NCBI GenBank assembly: GCA_001872545.1 | Contig: MNWN01000003.1 | Coordinates: 1-46,615, forward strand | Source of the DNA: Parcubacteria group bacterium CG1_02_58_44 | GTDB lineage: Bacteria; Patescibacteriota; Patescibacteriia; SG8-24 | DNA: 46,615 bases | Direction: 5' to 3' | Shown here: piece by piece, positions 1 to 7,198 of the stretch | How the letters are laid out: every line of letters starts with the position of its first letter | Position numbering within the stretch: position 1 is the stretch's first letter | Position numbers and translations under genes: made by a program | Notes under the pieces: generated by a model | Database searches by the model: none | Told to the model about the DNA's origin: nothing | Seen by the model: the letters and a program-made list of their open reading frames with translations, nothing else

Positions 1-167
1 TCAAGAAGAGGTTTCGGTTCATCAGGGGTATGTACGGCGACGGCAACATATGGAGCGTGGGATACTTCTCGTCCACGGTCGGGCTGAACGAGGAGACAAT
101 ACGGAGGTACGTTGAGCACCAAGGAAAGAAGGACCTACCTCAACAGCCCAGCTTTGTGCTCGAATGA
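1..167 (+). CDS. tnpA: IS200/IS605-family transposase TnpA, C-terminal end (cut by window edge)
   Basis: The reading frame is open from the window edge (first full codon at base 3) and gives 54 residues before TGA. The residues GYFSSTVGLNEETIRRYVEHQ match the C-terminal part of the Y1 HUH single-strand transposases of IS200/IS605; the Tyr of IRRYVEHQ sits where the catalytic tyrosine helix lies. The HUH motif itself lies outside the window. The coding end is followed 13 bases later by the hairpin expected at an IS200/IS605 end. No TnpB is visible downstream. Family assignment is by recognition of the motif. Confidence 0.85.
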   Translation, partial: KKRFRFIRGMYGDGNIWSVGYFSSTVGLNEETIRRYVEHQGKKDLPQQPSFVLE

Positions 168-180
168 GTAAGGTTGGAAC

Positions 181-200
181 CCCCGGACTTTAGTCCGGGG
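181..200 (+). repeat. IS200/IS605 subterminal hairpin (right end)
   Basis: A perfect palindrome with arms CCCCGGACT and AGTCCGGGG forms a stem of 8-9 bp. It lies directly after tnpA and is followed by AGGATGTCA. Imperfect palindromes of this kind are recognised by TnpA at element ends, so this should be close to the right end of the element. The exact cleavage point cannot be fixed from one copy. Bases 201-353 hold nothing else that I can recognise. Confidence 0.75.
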
Positions 201-353
201 AGGATGTCATTTTGAAGGAGAGACAGTTGTCAGTTAGTTTTGGGTCTAAATGAATGGCTTATTTCTGTAAGTTTTGGCCATCTGAAGCCTTCCCGTTCGG
301 CTCTCTTCCCGCTACACTCCTAATGACTCCAATTTTCCCGCGTCGCCCTCAAT

Positions 354-740
354 ATGCGCAGCAAAAAGATACTCACTGTCGATGACGATCCCTTCTACGG
401 GAATCTTTACCGGGACATCCTGGAGGCGCATGGCTACAGGACGAAGCAGGCCTTCAATGCCTCGGACGGACTGCGGCTGGCCGGCGAGTTCAGACCGGAC
501 CTTATCATCCTGGACGTCATGATGCCGGAGAGGGAGGGTCTGCTCGACGGCTACGGTCTGCTCGAGGAGCTGCGAAACGAACGGAAGTTTCGGAGTCTGC
601 CGGTGGTCATGGTTACTGCCCTGAACGAGGATGGGGACAGACAACGGGCCTTCGACCTCGGAGCGACCGATTACCTGCCCAAACAGGATTTGAGTCCCGA
701 TGGACTCATTCATTTGATCGAGGCGTATCTAAAACGATAA
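354..740 (+). CDS. Single-domain response regulator (CheY-like receiver)
   Basis: This 128-residue protein is a complete receiver domain with no output domain. The acidic cluster D10-D12, phosphoacceptor D54 (in LDVMMP), T88 (in MVTA) and K110 (in LPKQD) occupy the canonical positions. It should be phosphorylated by a histidine kinase, but no kinase is encoded in the window, so its partner is unknown. There is an insertion between the D54 loop and alpha-3 (REGLLDGYG) that is slightly longer than usual. The ATG at 354 begins just before the conserved first beta strand (KKILTVDDD), which supports this start; no clear Shine-Dalgarno precedes it. Confidence 0.9.
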   Translation: MRSKKILTVDDDPFYGNLYRDILEAHGYRTKQAFNASDGLRLAGEFRPDLIILDVMMPEREGLLDGYGLLEELRNERKFRSLPVVMVTALNEDGDRQRAFDLGATDYLPKQDLSPDGLIHLIEAYLKR

Positions 741-785
741 GTCGTACAGTTCGGTCCAGCGGGCTGGAAAAGATTCAGCTCGCCG

Positions 786-794
786 TGCTACGCT
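786..794 (+). promoter_or_regulatory. Extended -10 promoter element TGcTACGCT
   Basis: TG-C-TACGCT fits an extended -10 and lies 52 bases before the ATG at 847. The same motif, TGTTACGCT, precedes the MurE-like gene. No good -35 is visible. Confidence 0.4.
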
Positions 795-846
795 CGAATT
801 TAGAGTAAATCTAGCCTTCATCTCGACAATCAAATAGGTTTTGTCT

Positions 847-1203
847 ATGAAGTTAAGAATAGAGAACGACCGCCTCAATATCGAGTTGTCCACTGGAGAG
901 AAGCTCTGCTCCTGTCGGAGGACCCTGTCCGTGTCGCTTCGGAGTGTCCGCTCCATCGAGGACGGCGTGCCGGAGCCGCGTCTTCTGGAAATGCGCGTTC
1001 CCGGGACTTTCATTCCCGGCGTCATCAAGGCCGGGACCTACTGGACCAGAAGGGGAAAGGAGTTCTGGTTCGTGACTCGCGGAAAGAGCGACTACGTTAC
1101 GCTTGAGCTGGACGATTCGGCGTCGTTTCGTCGGATCGTGCTTGGACTGGATCGCGAAAACAGGGCTGTCCTGTCCGGGATCAGACTAATGGAACTGGCC
1201 TAA
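847..1203 (+). CDS. PH-like domain protein of unknown function
   Basis: A 118-residue soluble protein. The middle portion, with VPGTFIPGVIKAGTY followed by a W/F-rich strand and a beta-strand ending in VTLEL, resembles a family of small bacterial PH-like proteins found in actinobacteria (pattern PGTGxPGxxxxGT). The family has no defined enzymatic role, and no membrane segment is present. A TTG six bases upstream (841) is an alternative start, but ATG at 847 gives an N-terminus (MKLRIENDRL) like that of the family. It lies 19 bases before the rhodanese gene and is probably co-transcribed with it. Confidence 0.7.
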   Translation: MKLRIENDRLNIELSTGEKLCSCRRTLSVSLRSVRSIEDGVPEPRLLEMRVPGTFIPGVIKAGTYWTRRGKEFWFVTRGKSDYVTLELDDSASFRRIVLGLDRENRAVLSGIRLMELA

Positions 1204-1222
1204 CCGACTTAAACTGGAAAAT

Positions 1223-1576
1223 ATGACCGTAACGGAGATTAGTGGCGAGGAACTGAAGAGACTCATGGACAGTCGGGCCGAATTCTTGCTGGTCGACCTG
1301 CTCGGAGAGAAGTCCTATGCCAGCCTGCATTTGCCGCAGGCGGTGGAGGTGAGTCCGGGCGACGACTTTCTGCCGAGGGTGGATGAGCTGGTCGGCGGCG
1401 ATCACGGACGGAAGGTCGTGGTCTACGGCGCCAGCTTCAAGGATGAGATTTCGACCCGTCAGGCCGAGGAGCTGATGCAGGCCGGCTATACCGACGTGCT
1501 GGACTTTCGCGGCGGACTCAAGGACTGGGCTGCCGAGCTGTTTCCGTTTGAGGGTCAGCGCGCACCCAAGTCTTAA
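1223..1576 (+). CDS. Rhodanese-like domain protein lacking the catalytic cysteine
   Basis: 117 residues with the rhodanese fold pattern: an N-terminal ELKRLMD helix, FLLVDLLGEKSYASLHLPQA (the CH2A-like segment) and a C-terminal GGLKDW helix. In active rhodaneses the strand before the active-site loop ends in a Cys persulfide acceptor; here the segment reads KVVVYGASFKDEIST, with Gly in that position and no Cys anywhere in the protein. It therefore cannot form the persulfide and is more likely a binding or regulatory domain. A second Cys-less rhodanese lies at 38364. Confidence 0.8.
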   Translation: MTVTEISGEELKRLMDSRAEFLLVDLLGEKSYASLHLPQAVEVSPGDDFLPRVDELVGGDHGRKVVVYGASFKDEISTRQAEELMQAGYTDVLDFRGGLKDWAAELFPFEGQRAPKS

Positions 1577-1598
1577 ATCTTTAATAGAGGGCAATTCT

Positions 1599-1991
1599 AT
1601 GTTCAAGTGGAAGGTAGGCATTCCGATTCTGATCGTGGTCGTGGTCGTGGTTGGCCTGGCCGCCTGGCTGCAGTTGGCCGGTCGTTCGGAGGACCGTCCG
1701 CCGGTTGACGATGGAGGTTCGATCGAGCGGGTAGCCGATGAATCCTCGGACGAAACGTCGGACAGCGAGGCAACGGATGAAGAAATGACCGAGGAGGAGG
1801 TGATCGAACAGATTGATGCCTCTGGCCAGAACGAGATCGGCGTTCAGGCTGACATGTTGGTTGATGCGCTTCTCGACGAGTACGGCGAGACCGAAGCGGC
1901 GGCCGGCGACGGCAGCACTGTGGTTGCAGCCGAGCTGAATGACGGGTCGGACGACAGTGACATCTTTAACGTCGACTATTATGAGGAATAG
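1599..1991 (+). CDS. Single-pass membrane protein with acidic extracytoplasmic domain, unknown function
   Basis: 130 residues. The N-terminus FKWKVGIPILIVVVVVVGL is one hydrophobic helix after a short positive stretch, so the rest probably faces outside. The remainder is very rich in Asp, Glu and Ser, which predicts a disordered, highly acidic tail. ATG at 1599 is preceded by AGAGG at a good distance, which favours it over an in-frame start at 1548 inside the rhodanese gene. The stop overlaps the next gene by 11 bases, so both are probably translated together. I do not recognise the family. Confidence 0.65.
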   Translation: MFKWKVGIPILIVVVVVVGLAAWLQLAGRSEDRPPVDDGGSIERVADESSDETSDSEATDEEMTEEEVIEQIDASGQNEIGVQADMLVDALLDEYGETEAAAGDGSTVVAAELNDGSDDSDIFNVDYYEE

Positions 1992-2859
1992 GGCAGTAAA
2001 TCTTTTGGTTATCGGAGCGGTGTTGGTTCAGCTGGCGGCTCCGGTCGCGGTTTCGGCTGTAACTGTTGGCGGCAGCATTTCTACCATGCCTGACACCAGC
2101 GTTTCGGCTGAGCCTGCGGTCAGCGACAGTGGTTCGGGCTTGCCTGACATTGGTCGAAGTGTCAGCGGTTCGTTGCGGATCAACGCCTGCGGCAGCATCG
2201 GAACGTTCGGCGACCGGATGCTGGTGCGCATTGACGAGCAGGCTTCCCATCTGGCGGAACGGAGATCGGGAAGGAACGGACGTCTGGACGAGCGAATAGC
2301 CTCGCAGGAGACTGGCTTGACTCAGGTTCGGACCAGGCAGGACCGGCGACGCGAACGGCGGTTCGATTTGATGGTCGGCCGGGCCGGCGACGAGGACGTC
2401 TTGGCGGCGGTCAGTACCTTCGAGAATGCGGTCGAGCAGGCCCTGTCCGTCAGACGGACGGCGGTCGATACGGCCATGGACGAGTATATGACTGCCCTGG
2501 ATCAGACGGTCATGGATCGGCGGACGGCGTTAGATTCCGAGGTTACGGACTTCAGGTCCGGTGTGGCCGACGCGTTCGAGTCGATTCAGGATAGCTGCAC
2601 GGCCGACGATACTGTGACATCGGTAAGACAGGACATGAACGTCGCCGTACGGTCGGCGCACGAGAATTTCATGACCAACTGGCGTGAGGTCAGGTCACTG
2701 AACGCCGTCGTTAGGGAGGTGGTGTACCGTCGTAATGCGGCCTTTCGCGCGGCTTGGGTCGAGTTCAAGACCTCAATCGAGATAGCTCGGGACGAGCTGA
2801 AGGTCAGACTTCAGGAACTGGCACCGACTGACGGTTCGGCAGATGAGGCGGCCGGCTAG
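1981..2859 (+). CDS. Secreted Arg-rich coiled-coil protein, unknown function
   Basis: 292 residues starting at an ATG that overlaps the stop of the preceding gene. An N-terminal signal peptide is clear (MRNRAVNLLVIGAVLVQLAA, then a small-residue cleavage region near AVSA). After a Ser/Gly-rich linker and a short motif with one Cys, residues of about 90-280 form a long charged region rich in Arg, Asp and Glu with repeated VMDRRTALDSEV-type heptads that looks helical or coiled-coil. Similar exported coiled-coil proteins of unknown role are common in CPR genomes (general knowledge). The cotranslated acidic membrane protein is a plausible partner by charge complementarity; this is inference. Confidence 0.7.
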   Translation: MRNRAVNLLVIGAVLVQLAAPVAVSAVTVGGSISTMPDTSVSAEPAVSDSGSGLPDIGRSVSGSLRINACGSIGTFGDRMLVRIDEQASHLAERRSGRNGRLDERIASQETGLTQVRTRQDRRRERRFDLMVGRAGDEDVLAAVSTFENAVEQALSVRRTAVDTAMDEYMTALDQTVMDRRTALDSEVTDFRSGVADAFESIQDSCTADDTVTSVRQDMNVAVRSAHENFMTNWREVRSLNAVVREVVYRRNAAFRAAWVEFKTSIEIARDELKVRLQELAPTDGSADEAAG

Positions 2860-2893
2860 TCCAGTGGCCCGATAAGTTCATCAGGGTGACCGC

Positions 2894-2925
2894 GGACTCC
2901 CTCAAGGGGGTCCGTTTAGTTTCGT
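2894..2925 (+). terminator. Rho-independent terminator after the 847-2859 gene run
   Basis: GGACTCCC, loop TCAA, GGGGGTCC forms an 8-bp stem with one G-U pair and is followed by the T-rich stretch GTTTAGTTTCG. It ends the preceding four-gene unit. Confidence 0.7.
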
Positions 2926-2988
2926 TTGACGGCGATCTCTAAGGGTAGTGGTGCATTGAGTATAGAATCTGGCCCTAAGCTTCGGGCC

Positions 2989-3030
2989 TTGACCGCGACG
3001 TCAAAATCTGCATACTTAATTAAGTATGCA
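2989..3030 (+). promoter_or_regulatory. Promoter with overlapping 22-bp perfect palindrome (possible operator)
   Basis: TTGACC at 2989-2994 is followed by a 16-base spacer and CATACT at 3011-3016, giving a start near 3023. A perfect 22-bp palindrome occupies 3009-3030 (half-site TGCATACTTAA) and covers the -10 and predicted start, as expected for a dimeric repressor site. Which regulator binds is unknown. Confidence 0.45.
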
Positions 3031-3206
3031 TTTAAGCATGTGGACCAATTTTATCTGCAAGACCGACGTCGGCTACCAGCTGCCGGCGGGTTTTGCTTCC
3101 CCGGTCCACATGTCACCTGAATCGCCCATAAATAGCCCGAAATAGGCTGAGGAAAATCGATTCGGATGAGGTGTCGGCTCGGGAAGTTCCCGAGCCTTTC
3201 GTTTCT
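3023..3206 (+). ncRNA. Candidate structured small RNA with own promoter and terminator
   Basis: No convincing ORF fills this stretch, but it has strong pairing. CATGTGGACC (3037-3046) pairs with GGTCCACATG (3103-3112) and encloses a second stem, CGTCGGC (3067-3073) with GCCGGCG (3082-3088). CACCT/GAATCG in 3115-3125 can pair with CGATTC/AGGTG in 3158-3173, enclosing AGCC/GGCT. A terminator follows. This gives about 180 nt of RNA with a promoter upstream. I cannot match it to 6S, SRP, RNase P or tmRNA from conserved motifs. The pairings are seen in the sequence; the existence of a transcript is inference. Confidence 0.4.
3176..3206 (+). terminator. Strong rho-independent terminator of the candidate small RNA
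   Basis: GGCTCGGGAA, one-base spacer, TTCCCGAGCC makes a perfect inverted repeat, followed by TTTCGTTTCTT. No gene ends nearby on the plus strand, so it supports an RNA gene upstream. Confidence 0.75.
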
Positions 3207-3214
3207 TGCGGATC

Positions 3215-3379
3215 CTGTGTGGACGCATTGCATGCAGCTTCACAATTAACTTGCTCGACGTACCAATCATCAGTACGCCTCGCGTCGTCAATTGCTCCAG
3301 CTGCACACACTGCATCCCACACAGAATCCTCTGGACACACTTTGCTTGGTAGGTCTTGTATCGTCCGCTTAAGAAGCGG
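3215..3379 (+). promoter_or_regulatory. Long structured 5' leader of the MFS gene
   Basis: The leader can fold into one extended hairpin: CTGTGTGG (3215-3222) with CCACACAG (3317-3324), TGCAGCT (3233-3239) with AGCTGCA (3299-3305), CAATT (3243-3247) with AATTG (3290-3294), and CGTAC (3259-3263) with GTACG (3273-3277). A second hairpin, CCGCTT/AAGCGG (3365-3379), sits five bases before the AAGGAGG ribosome binding site of the MFS gene. This fits a cis-acting regulator or riboswitch-like leader. No known riboswitch consensus was recognised and no promoter of its own is evident. Confidence 0.4.
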
Positions 3380-3398
3380 TACGAAGGAGGAGAGTGGA

Positions 3399-4580
3399 AT
3401 GAGGCCGGATCGAGTTTTCGTTCTTTTCAACTTGTTGTCTGGTTTGGGGATGGGCTTTATTGCGCCGAACTATGCGCCGTTCGTTTTGGGTGTCGGTCTG
3501 ACCATGCCGCAGATAGCACTCATTAATGCCGTGTTCTTTCTGACTATAGTAGTCATGGAACTGCCGACCGGCATGTTGGCCGACGGTCGCAGTCGGGCCT
3601 GGTCGATCTGGATCGGATCTGCGTTCGCTGCCGTCTTTCACTTGGCCTATTCGTTGGTTAGTGGATTCTGGGGCGCGCTCTTTTGCGAGGTGATGGCCGG
3701 CATATCGATGTCTTTCATCTCTGGTGCGCTCGATGCCTGGGTGACTGACGCTTTGGGCGGAGCGGGGGACGGGAAGCAGCTACGAAAGGTGCTGGCCAGC
3801 GGTGCTGTCACCAGCTCGATCGGCTGCTTGGCGGGTGGCGTGGCCGGAGCGTTCTGCGGCGTCTATGACCTGCGTCTGGGTTTCTGGATCGGCGGAGGAT
3901 TTCAGCTGGCGGCGTTCGTCGTTGCCCGACTGTTCATGGACAGACGTGGCGAACCGCTGCAGCGCACCGGCGAGCTGGTCGCGCTCAAGGATAGTCTGAC
4001 GGCACTCTGGAGTAGCCGAAGTCTGGCTTGGGCGGCCATGGCCGCGGCTTCGTCCGGACTAGTCTGCTCGTTCAATCACTATTGGTCGCCGTTCTTCATC
4101 GGACGATTCGGGCGAATTGATCGGCTGTCCCTGGTTTGGGTGGTGATCTACGGCGGCAGCACTCTGGGTTCCTGGGCCATTCGTCGCTGGGCTAGATGTC
4201 ATGGACGCGAGTCGTTGGCCGTGGTCGCCTCGTTGGGACTGACTGGACTGGGATTGGCTTTTACCGCCCTACTGCCCGGACTGTTCTGGCCGCTCATGTT
4301 CGCCTTCGGACACGAGTTCGGTCGTGGCGCCTTCCGGCCGCTCATCAGTACCTTCGTCCAGCGTCGGGTCGGCAGCTCCTTCCGTGCGACCTACGGATCG
4401 CTGCAGTCGTTTATTGAACGGTTCGGTTTCGCTACGGTCCTGTCGCTGGTCTGGTTGCTGACCCGTCATCTGCCTGACGGCGAGCCGCTGATCGCGTTGA
4501 CCTGGACCGTTCAGGGTTCGCTCCTGACACTGATCGCCGGACTGCTATGGTTGTTCCGTCCGCGTCGCCAGTCGGACTAG
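3399..4580 (+). CDS. MFS transporter
   Basis: 393 residues with about 12 predicted hydrophobic segments. The loop after the second segment contains the MFS-typical acidic/basic motif (PTGMLADGRSR, equivalent to the GxLaDrxGrk signature). Substrate is unknown. ATG at 3399 is chosen because a strong AAGGAGG lies 8 bases upstream and the first hydrophobic segment follows at once; in-frame codons back to 3171 run through the terminator and structured leader and are not plausible coding sequence. The long leader suggests post-transcriptional control. A terminator follows at 4607. Confidence 0.85.
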   Translation: MRPDRVFVLFNLLSGLGMGFIAPNYAPFVLGVGLTMPQIALINAVFFLTIVVMELPTGMLADGRSRAWSIWIGSAFAAVFHLAYSLVSGFWGALFCEVMAGISMSFISGALDAWVTDALGGAGDGKQLRKVLASGAVTSSIGCLAGGVAGAFCGVYDLRLGFWIGGGFQLAAFVVARLFMDRRGEPLQRTGELVALKDSLTALWSSRSLAWAAMAAASSGLVCSFNHYWSPFFIGRFGRIDRLSLVWVVIYGGSTLGSWAIRRWARCHGRESLAVVASLGLTGLGLAFTALLPGLFWPLMFAFGHEFGRGAFRPLISTFVQRRVGSSFRATYGSLQSFIERFGFATVLSLVWLLTRHLPDGEPLIALTWTVQGSLLTLIAGLLWLFRPRRQSD

Positions 4581-4606
4581 CCATTCCAAATTTCTCGGCT
4601 CTTTAG

Positions 4607-4635
4607 GTCGGCCCCTTCTGGGCCGGCTTTTCATT
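4607..4635 (+). terminator. Rho-independent terminator after MFS gene
   Basis: GTCGGCCC, loop CTTCT, GGGCCGGC (one G-U pair), then TTTTCATTC. Confidence 0.8.
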
Positions 4636-4709
4636 CTCTGGCTGAAGACCCATTTCCCCGTCGTGAAGCTCAATCCCCGGACGTTCAGTCTGGTCGGTCT
4701 GCGGCTAGA

Positions 4710-4718
4710 TGCTACACT
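4710..4718 (+). promoter_or_regulatory. Extended -10 (TGcTACACT) giving a leaderless GT4 mRNA
   Basis: TGCTACACT ends 6 bases before the ATG at 4725, so transcription would begin at or next to the start codon. No Shine-Dalgarno is present, which agrees with leaderless translation. Confidence 0.5.
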
Positions 4719-4724
4719 GCGGGT

Positions 4725-5891
4725 ATGTTTGGTTTTGTCTCGAACCGACGGAATCGTACGGACGGCGATAGTCGGCCAATTTTGGGTATTGATGCCTCCC
4801 GGGCGAACTGTTCCCGGCGGACCGGCATCGAGTGGTATGCCTATCATGTCATCGAACGCCTGAAGGGGATCGTCCCGACCGACGTGCGGGTAGTCCTCTA
4901 TTCGCGCGAGCCGCTCGTTGAGGGGTTGGAGCTGCTGCCACCCAACTGGGAGAGTCGCGTGTTGCTGTGGCCACCCGGCCGTCTATGGACCCAACTGCGT
5001 CTGTCATGGGAGATGCTGGTCAGTCCGCCGGACGTGCTTTACGTGCCGGCCCACGTGCTGCCGCCGGTTCGTCCGCGTCGGTCGGTCACTACGCTGCATG
5101 ACGTGGCGTTCGTGACCGTCCCAGACGCCTACTCGTGGTACGGTCGGGCATTCCTGATTCTTTTCACCCGGCTGGCGGTCAGGTGGGCCGATGCGCTCGT
5201 GACCGTGTCCGAATTCTCGAAGTCGGAGATCGTCCGACTGTTTCGGGCCGATCCGTCGAAGGTTACGGTCGCGCCGTTGGCCTGTGACCCGGAGACGTTC
5301 CGTTCCGACCTTGATCCGGCCGAAACGTCCCGGCGGCTGGCGTGTCTCGGCATCAGGCCGCCCTATTTTCTGTTCGTCGGCCGACTGGAGCGGAAGAAGA
5401 ACCTGTCGCTGCTTCTGGAGGCCTTTTCGTCGGTGCGCGGGAAGCTGGACTGCCGTCTGGTTCTCGCAGGCAAGCGCGGGCGCGGGTTCGAGGATGAGTC
5501 TGCAGCGCTCGACATGCGTTGGTCGGACGAGGTGGTCGAGCTCGGCTACGTTGATCCGCACGACCTGCCGTATCTGTATGCCGGTGCCGAGGCCTTGGTC
5601 TTCCCGTCCCGCTATGAGGGGTTCGGCATCCCGATCCTGGAGTCGTTCGCCAGCGGAACTCCGGTCGTGACGCTGCGGTCCACTTCGATTCCCGAGGTAG
5701 CCGGTGAGGCGGCGATTTACGCCGAGTCCGCCACGGCCGAGGCGTTGGCCAAGTCGATGTTGGCCGTGCGGAACGATGGGGAGCTGCGCCGACGGTTGGT
5801 TTCGGCCGGACTGGAGCGGGTCCGTCAGTTTTCTTGGGACAAGACTTCATTAGGGGTCTGGCGGTCCATTAAGCCGTTTTTGCGTCACTGA
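4725..5891 (+). CDS. Glycosyltransferase family 4 (GT-B fold)
   Basis: 388 residues. The N-terminal half has the GT4 acceptor-domain pattern (GIDASRAN near the start, TLHDVAFV in the middle, VTVSEFSKSEI before the hinge). The C-terminal half carries the nucleotide-sugar domain: YFLFVGRLERKKNLSLLLEAF, then the ALVFPSRYEGFGIPILESFA motif whose EGFGxPxxE element contains the conserved EX7E glutamates. It should transfer a sugar from an NDP-sugar donor to a surface glycan or lipid at the cytoplasmic membrane face; the acceptor is unknown. It stands alone between a terminator and a regulator and is probably transcribed from the leaderless promoter at 4710. Confidence 0.9.
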   Translation: MFGFVSNRRNRTDGDSRPILGIDASRANCSRRTGIEWYAYHVIERLKGIVPTDVRVVLYSREPLVEGLELLPPNWESRVLLWPPGRLWTQLRLSWEMLVSPPDVLYVPAHVLPPVRPRRSVTTLHDVAFVTVPDAYSWYGRAFLILFTRLAVRWADALVTVSEFSKSEIVRLFRADPSKVTVAPLACDPETFRSDLDPAETSRRLACLGIRPPYFLFVGRLERKKNLSLLLEAFSSVRGKLDCRLVLAGKRGRGFEDESAALDMRWSDEVVELGYVDPHDLPYLYAGAEALVFPSRYEGFGIPILESFASGTPVVTLRSTSIPEVAGEAAIYAESATAEALAKSMLAVRNDGELRRRLVSAGLERVRQFSWDKTSLGVWRSIKPFLRH

Positions 5892-6226
5892 GCCATTTTC
5901 GTGATGTTATCTCTTTGAGTTCAGGTCGGCCGTCGAAAGATGGTCGATTCTTTATGGTTCGAGTTTTCCCTTATGGACGGACGGGTATTGAAAAACTTAT
6001 CCCACAGGGCTAGTTCAGGCCCCTTGATCTGGTTTCTTGGATGTAAACTACTGTTTGATTTTTATGTTATTTTAAGCTCAATTTAACGTCTTTTAGAGCT
6101 TGACAAATATTTTGAACATGTCATTATGACCGCCCGACATCAGATTAGGTGTTGACGATGGTTAGGAGGGTTTTTGGGACCGTGAACTTCGTCAGACTTA
6201 GTCCATATCGACTTACGTTCATATAG
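5892..6226 (+). promoter_or_regulatory. 335-bp intergenic region with the TrmB-gene promoter (6100-6128)
   Basis: This AT-rich gap has no gene. TTGACA at 6100-6105, a 17-base spacer and ATTATG at 6123-6128 form a good sigma-70-like promoter for the regulator at 6227, leaving a leader of about 90 bases. A purine-rich AGGAGGG at 6164-6170 lies too far from the ATG to serve as its ribosome site. I see no clear terminator for the GT4 gene here. Confidence 0.55.
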
Positions 6227-6997
6227 ATGGAAGACAGGCTGGTTAAGGAATTGGTCAGCATCGGACTCGGGACAAAAGAGGCTCGGGTCTATTTGGCTGC
6301 CCTGAAGTTAGGTCCGGCCACGGCACAGAACATCGCCGTCAAGTCTCTCGTGAACCGGCCTACGACCTATACGACGATCGAGTCGCTGGTCAATCGCGGT
6401 CTGATGAGCAGGGTCCAGAAGGGCAAAAAGAAGTTTTTTGTGGCGAACGAACCCGGACGGCTTGTAGTTCAGATGGAACAGCAGGAAAAGGACATCAGGG
6501 ATCGAAGGGTGAAATTTTCCTCCTCGTTGGAGGACCTGTTTAGAAACTTTAGTCCCGCGCATCAGTCACAGGTAGAGGTTTTGGAGGACCTGAATTCGCT
6601 GGTCCATCATCAGAACGATCTCGCTTTCGAGTCGTCAAAAATCGAAGAGATCGTCACCGTTACGGCAATGGACGGCAGAGAAAAGACCGGAGAGAGGGCT
6701 TCGATGGAACCGGCTTGGAGGCGTCTCTACGACTCCGAGGTTTCCGTCCGTTCCCTTTACGCCAGTTCAGAAGATCGGCCCGCACACGGCATGACGGTCA
6801 GTTCCAGATGGAAGTCCAAGCGCGTCGACATAGATAGGTTTCCGCTGGAAGGAGAGATTACGATTTGCGGAGACAGGGTGATGATACTTTCCTGCGAAGA
6901 TTCCGTTTTTGGCTTGTCGATCAGAAATCGTTCGATCGCCAACTCGCTTCGGCAGGTTTTCAACTTGGCCTGGCTTGGAGTCGGAATCGGGGAATGA
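6227..6997 (+). CDS. TrmB-family transcriptional regulator
   Basis: 256 residues. Residues 1-80 form the TrmB winged helix-turn-helix: GLGTKEARVYLAALKLG, a recognition helix around NRPTTYTTIESLVNRGL and a basic wing (VQKGKKKFFVA). It is followed by a helical linker (residues 80-115) and a C-terminal effector-like domain similar to that of CPR TrmB proteins rather than archaeal sugar sensors. TrmB proteins generally repress or activate metabolic or envelope genes; the ligand is unknown. It is monocistronic, with its own promoter and a 200-base gap before the MurE-like gene. Confidence 0.85.
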   Translation: MEDRLVKELVSIGLGTKEARVYLAALKLGPATAQNIAVKSLVNRPTTYTTIESLVNRGLMSRVQKGKKKFFVANEPGRLVVQMEQQEKDIRDRRVKFSSSLEDLFRNFSPAHQSQVEVLEDLNSLVHHQNDLAFESSKIEEIVTVTAMDGREKTGERASMEPAWRRLYDSEVSVRSLYASSEDRPAHGMTVSSRWKSKRVDIDRFPLEGEITICGDRVMILSCEDSVFGLSIRNRSIANSLRQVFNLAWLGVGIGE

Positions 6998-7183
6998 CTC
7001 GAGGCGTATCGGTTCAGGTAGGCGTCTCTGTCGGTACCACGGTGGGGATGTGTCGCAGTTTAGAGTCACGGCTGCGGTGTGACCGTAGGCCTAAAAAAAT
7101 GGAACGGCCGGACACTGTCCTGCTTTGCCGACATGTTCTGAAAGGGGCGATTCGTTAAGCTCATTTTCAAGCCTGTCGTTCCG

Positions 7184-7192
7184 TGTTACGCT
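7184..7192 (+). promoter_or_regulatory. Extended -10 (TGtTACGCT) giving a leaderless MurE-like mRNA
   Basis: TGTTACGCT ends 6 bases before the ATG at 7199 and no Shine-Dalgarno is present. The spacing is the same as at the GT4 gene. The remaining intergenic bases, 6998-7183, show nothing else. Confidence 0.5.
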
Positions 7193-7198
7193 TTCGGC

